Assembly: GCA_003132765.1 (NCBI GenBank)
Contig: PKYU01000147.1
Span: 8,995 to 16,565, forward strand
Length of the DNA stretch: 7,571 bases
Reading direction: 5' to 3'
Source: Chitinophagaceae bacterium
GTDB lineage: Bacteria > Bacteroidota > Bacteroidia > Chitinophagales > Chitinophagaceae
Shown here: piece after piece, positions 6,640 to 7,571 of the stretch
Numbering within the stretch: the stretch's first letter is position 1
Layout: each line of letters starts with the position of its first letter
The notes under the pieces: generated by a model
Seen by the model: only the letters and a program-made list of their open reading frames with translations
The model's database searches: none
Told to the model about the DNA's origin: nothing
Translations under genes and position numbers: made by a program

Positions 6640-6797
6640 TTTTTATGATTTTATATTTATTAATCACAAGTTAAGGTATTATTATGGATGGGCAGAGAAA
6701 ATGACTCCAGTCATTGGAAGACTTGACAGGAGTCATTCTCCTCATATTAGATATTTCAATACCGCCACAAGTGTTTAATGACAACGCTGACGTAAAG
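6640..6797. other. Short gap between the pseudogene start and the IS91 remnant
   Basis: This is the 5' flank of the dead leftward gene. It holds one inverted repeat (listed separately) and no gene that I can support; the frame ending at 6778 is mostly the shadow of the pseudogene. Confidence 0.5.
6700..6737. repeat. 9-bp perfect inverted repeat with 20-nt loop
   Basis: AATGACTCC (6700-6708) pairs with GGAGTCATT (6729-6737). The loop itself carries another AGTCATT (6709-6715), so the motif occurs three times counting both strands. No T-run follows, so a simple terminator is unlikely. It could be an operator-like site for the divergent genes or a mobile-element scar. Confidence 0.45.
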
Positions 6798-6800
6798 TAG

Positions 6801-7027
6801 ATAAAGAAACATGACTGGCAGTTTTTGTTTCCTGTAAAAGCATTGAGCATTGTTTATAGGGCAAAATTTTTACAGGCACTGCAACAAATGATTACCAACG
6901 GAGAAGTATTACTGCCGGTGGATACAGAATGTAAACGACTGTTTAATGTACAGTATAACAAAGAATGGATAGCGTATGCCAAAGCTCCCTGTAAAAAAGG
7001 CGTACATTGTGCTAACTTATCTAAGAA
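6801..7027 (+). pseudogene. IS91-family (Y2) transposase remnant, internal fragment
   Basis: The frame KKHDWQFLFPVKALSIVYR, then an AKFLQAL stretch, then NKEWIAYAKAP is typical of the middle of IS91/IS801-type rolling-circle transposases, just before their conserved YLGRYTHR block. It is entered from a TAG at 6798 with no start of its own. After AKAPC the reading breaks near the A-run at 6993-6998: the homologous continuation (KAYIVLTYL) is in the next frame, while the original frame runs to a TGA at 7029-7031. Only about 75 of roughly 400 residues remain; the catalytic HUH/tyrosine motifs are absent, so it cannot transpose. Its right edge coincides with the start of the phospholipase-like gene, whose ATG overlaps the remnant's TGA as ATGA. 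Family call is by recognition of the FPVKALS and EWIAYAKAP context. Confidence 0.72.
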
Positions 7028-7571
7028 ATGAAATCGCCTTTTTATCATAAAATTGTATTCGCTTTGCTAATTTTTTCTCTTCCTTTTTCCGTGGCAGCTT
7101 TTGGAGTGCTTACCCACGAAGCTATTGTTGATGCCTCATGGGACAATTTCATACTGCCCTTATTAAAAGAAAAATATCCCGCTTCAACTGCTGAGGAACA
7201 AAAAGAAGCGCATGCCTATGCTTACGGCGGCGCTGTTGCGCCTGACATGGGTTATTACCCTTTTGGCAGTCAGCTTTTTACAAACCTGGTGCATTATGTA
7301 CGCAGCGGCGACATGGTAAACGCCTTGTTGAGGGATGCGGCCAACATAAATGAATATGCTTTCGGTTTAGGTTTTCTATCGCATTACGAAGCTGATAACT
7401 ATGGCCATCCTATGGCTACTAACCTGAGCGTTCCTCTTCTGTATCCAAAGCTCGCTAAAAAATATGGCACTATTATAACCTATGCAGATAATGAAGTTGC
7501 GCACATGCGGATGGAATTTGGCTTTGATGTGATTGAAGTTGCAAAGGGTAATTATGCCTCACAGACATATC
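7028..7571 (+). CDS. Secreted zinc-dependent phospholipase C-family protein (N-terminal part, cut by window edge)
   Basis: Exported protein of the zinc-dependent phospholipase C / alpha-toxin fold family, expected to hydrolyse phosphodiester headgroups of lipids, though many family members lack a tested activity. The frame is open for 181 codons to the right edge. Residues 1-24 form a signal peptide (basic start, hydrophobic IVFALLIFSLPF, then VAA). The likely zinc ligands follow the family order: H30 in LTHEAI, D73 in VAPDMG, H89 in LVHYVR, H119 and D123 in SHYEAD (H-x3-D), H127 in YGHP, H159 and E163 in HMRME (H-x3-E). The last two pairs parallel the HxxxE pairs of clostridial alpha-toxin; the match is by pattern. 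The start is ATG 7028, directly followed by a good signal peptide; no strong ribosome-binding site is seen. An IS91 remnant supplies the whole upstream DNA, so the promoter may be new or weak. Confidence 0.88.
   Translation, partial: MKSPFYHKIVFALLIFSLPFSVAAFGVLTHEAIVDASWDNFILPLLKEKYPASTAEEQKEAHAYAYGGAVAPDMGYYPFGSQLFTNLVHYVRSGDMVNALLRDAANINEYAFGLGFLSHYEADNYGHPMATNLSVPLLYPKLAKKYGTIITYADNEVAHMRMEFGFDVIEVAKGNYASQTY

Noticed and set aside
4289..6778. Plus-strand open frames of 65-122 codons opposite the decayed gene
   Set aside because: They are antisense shadows; the minus strand reads continuously as one AsmA/DUF748-like protein apart from the listed lesions.

Overview
The window looks like chromosomal DNA of a member of the Bacteroidota, most probably near Chitinophagaceae. 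This rests on AT-rich intergenic DNA, weak Shine-Dalgarno signals, a GC-rich C-run/G-run palindrome typical of Bacteroidota genomes, and proteins that read like Bacteroidota versions of their families. The assignment is by recognition, not by search.

Layout from left to right. (1) Positions 2-1489, minus strand: the N-terminal 496 codons of an exported glycoside hydrolase family 3 beta-glucosidase (BglX type), cut by the left edge. (2) 1490-1757: a gene-free gap carrying a perfect 10-bp hairpin of an interspersed-repeat type. (3) 1760-2945: a complete IS630-family insertion sequence. It has imperfect 29-bp terminal inverted repeats, a TA duplication inside a CTAG target, a hairpin just before the transposase start, and a transposase split into two frames across an A8 run that fits -1 frameshifting. 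(4) 2948-4243: mostly non-coding DNA around one small intact gene (3392-3730). It contains three diverged copies of a GC-rich 40-bp repeat and a 26-bp sequence that looks like two IS630 ends joined together. (5) 4244-6639, minus strand: a decayed gene for a membrane-anchored AsmA/DUF748-like protein of about 798 codons, broken by five in-frame stops and one frameshift. (6) 6640-6797: a short gap with an inverted repeat. (7) About 6801-7027: a remnant of an IS91-family (Y2) transposase. (8) 7028 to the right edge: the start of a secreted zinc-dependent phospholipase C-family protein, cut by the window end.

The genes do not form one pathway. The two clearly intact, exported enzymes (GH3 and Zn-PLC-like) flank an eroding segment with two insertion-sequence footprints, short dispersed repeats and a dead envelope gene. 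I see no CRISPR array, tRNA, rRNA, phage module or toxin-antitoxin pair, and nothing I would call a new defence or biosynthetic system. The points most worth following are the frameshifted IS630 with its start-proximal hairpin, the triplicated repeat, the heavily interrupted DUF748-like gene, and the IS91 remnant abutting the phospholipase start.
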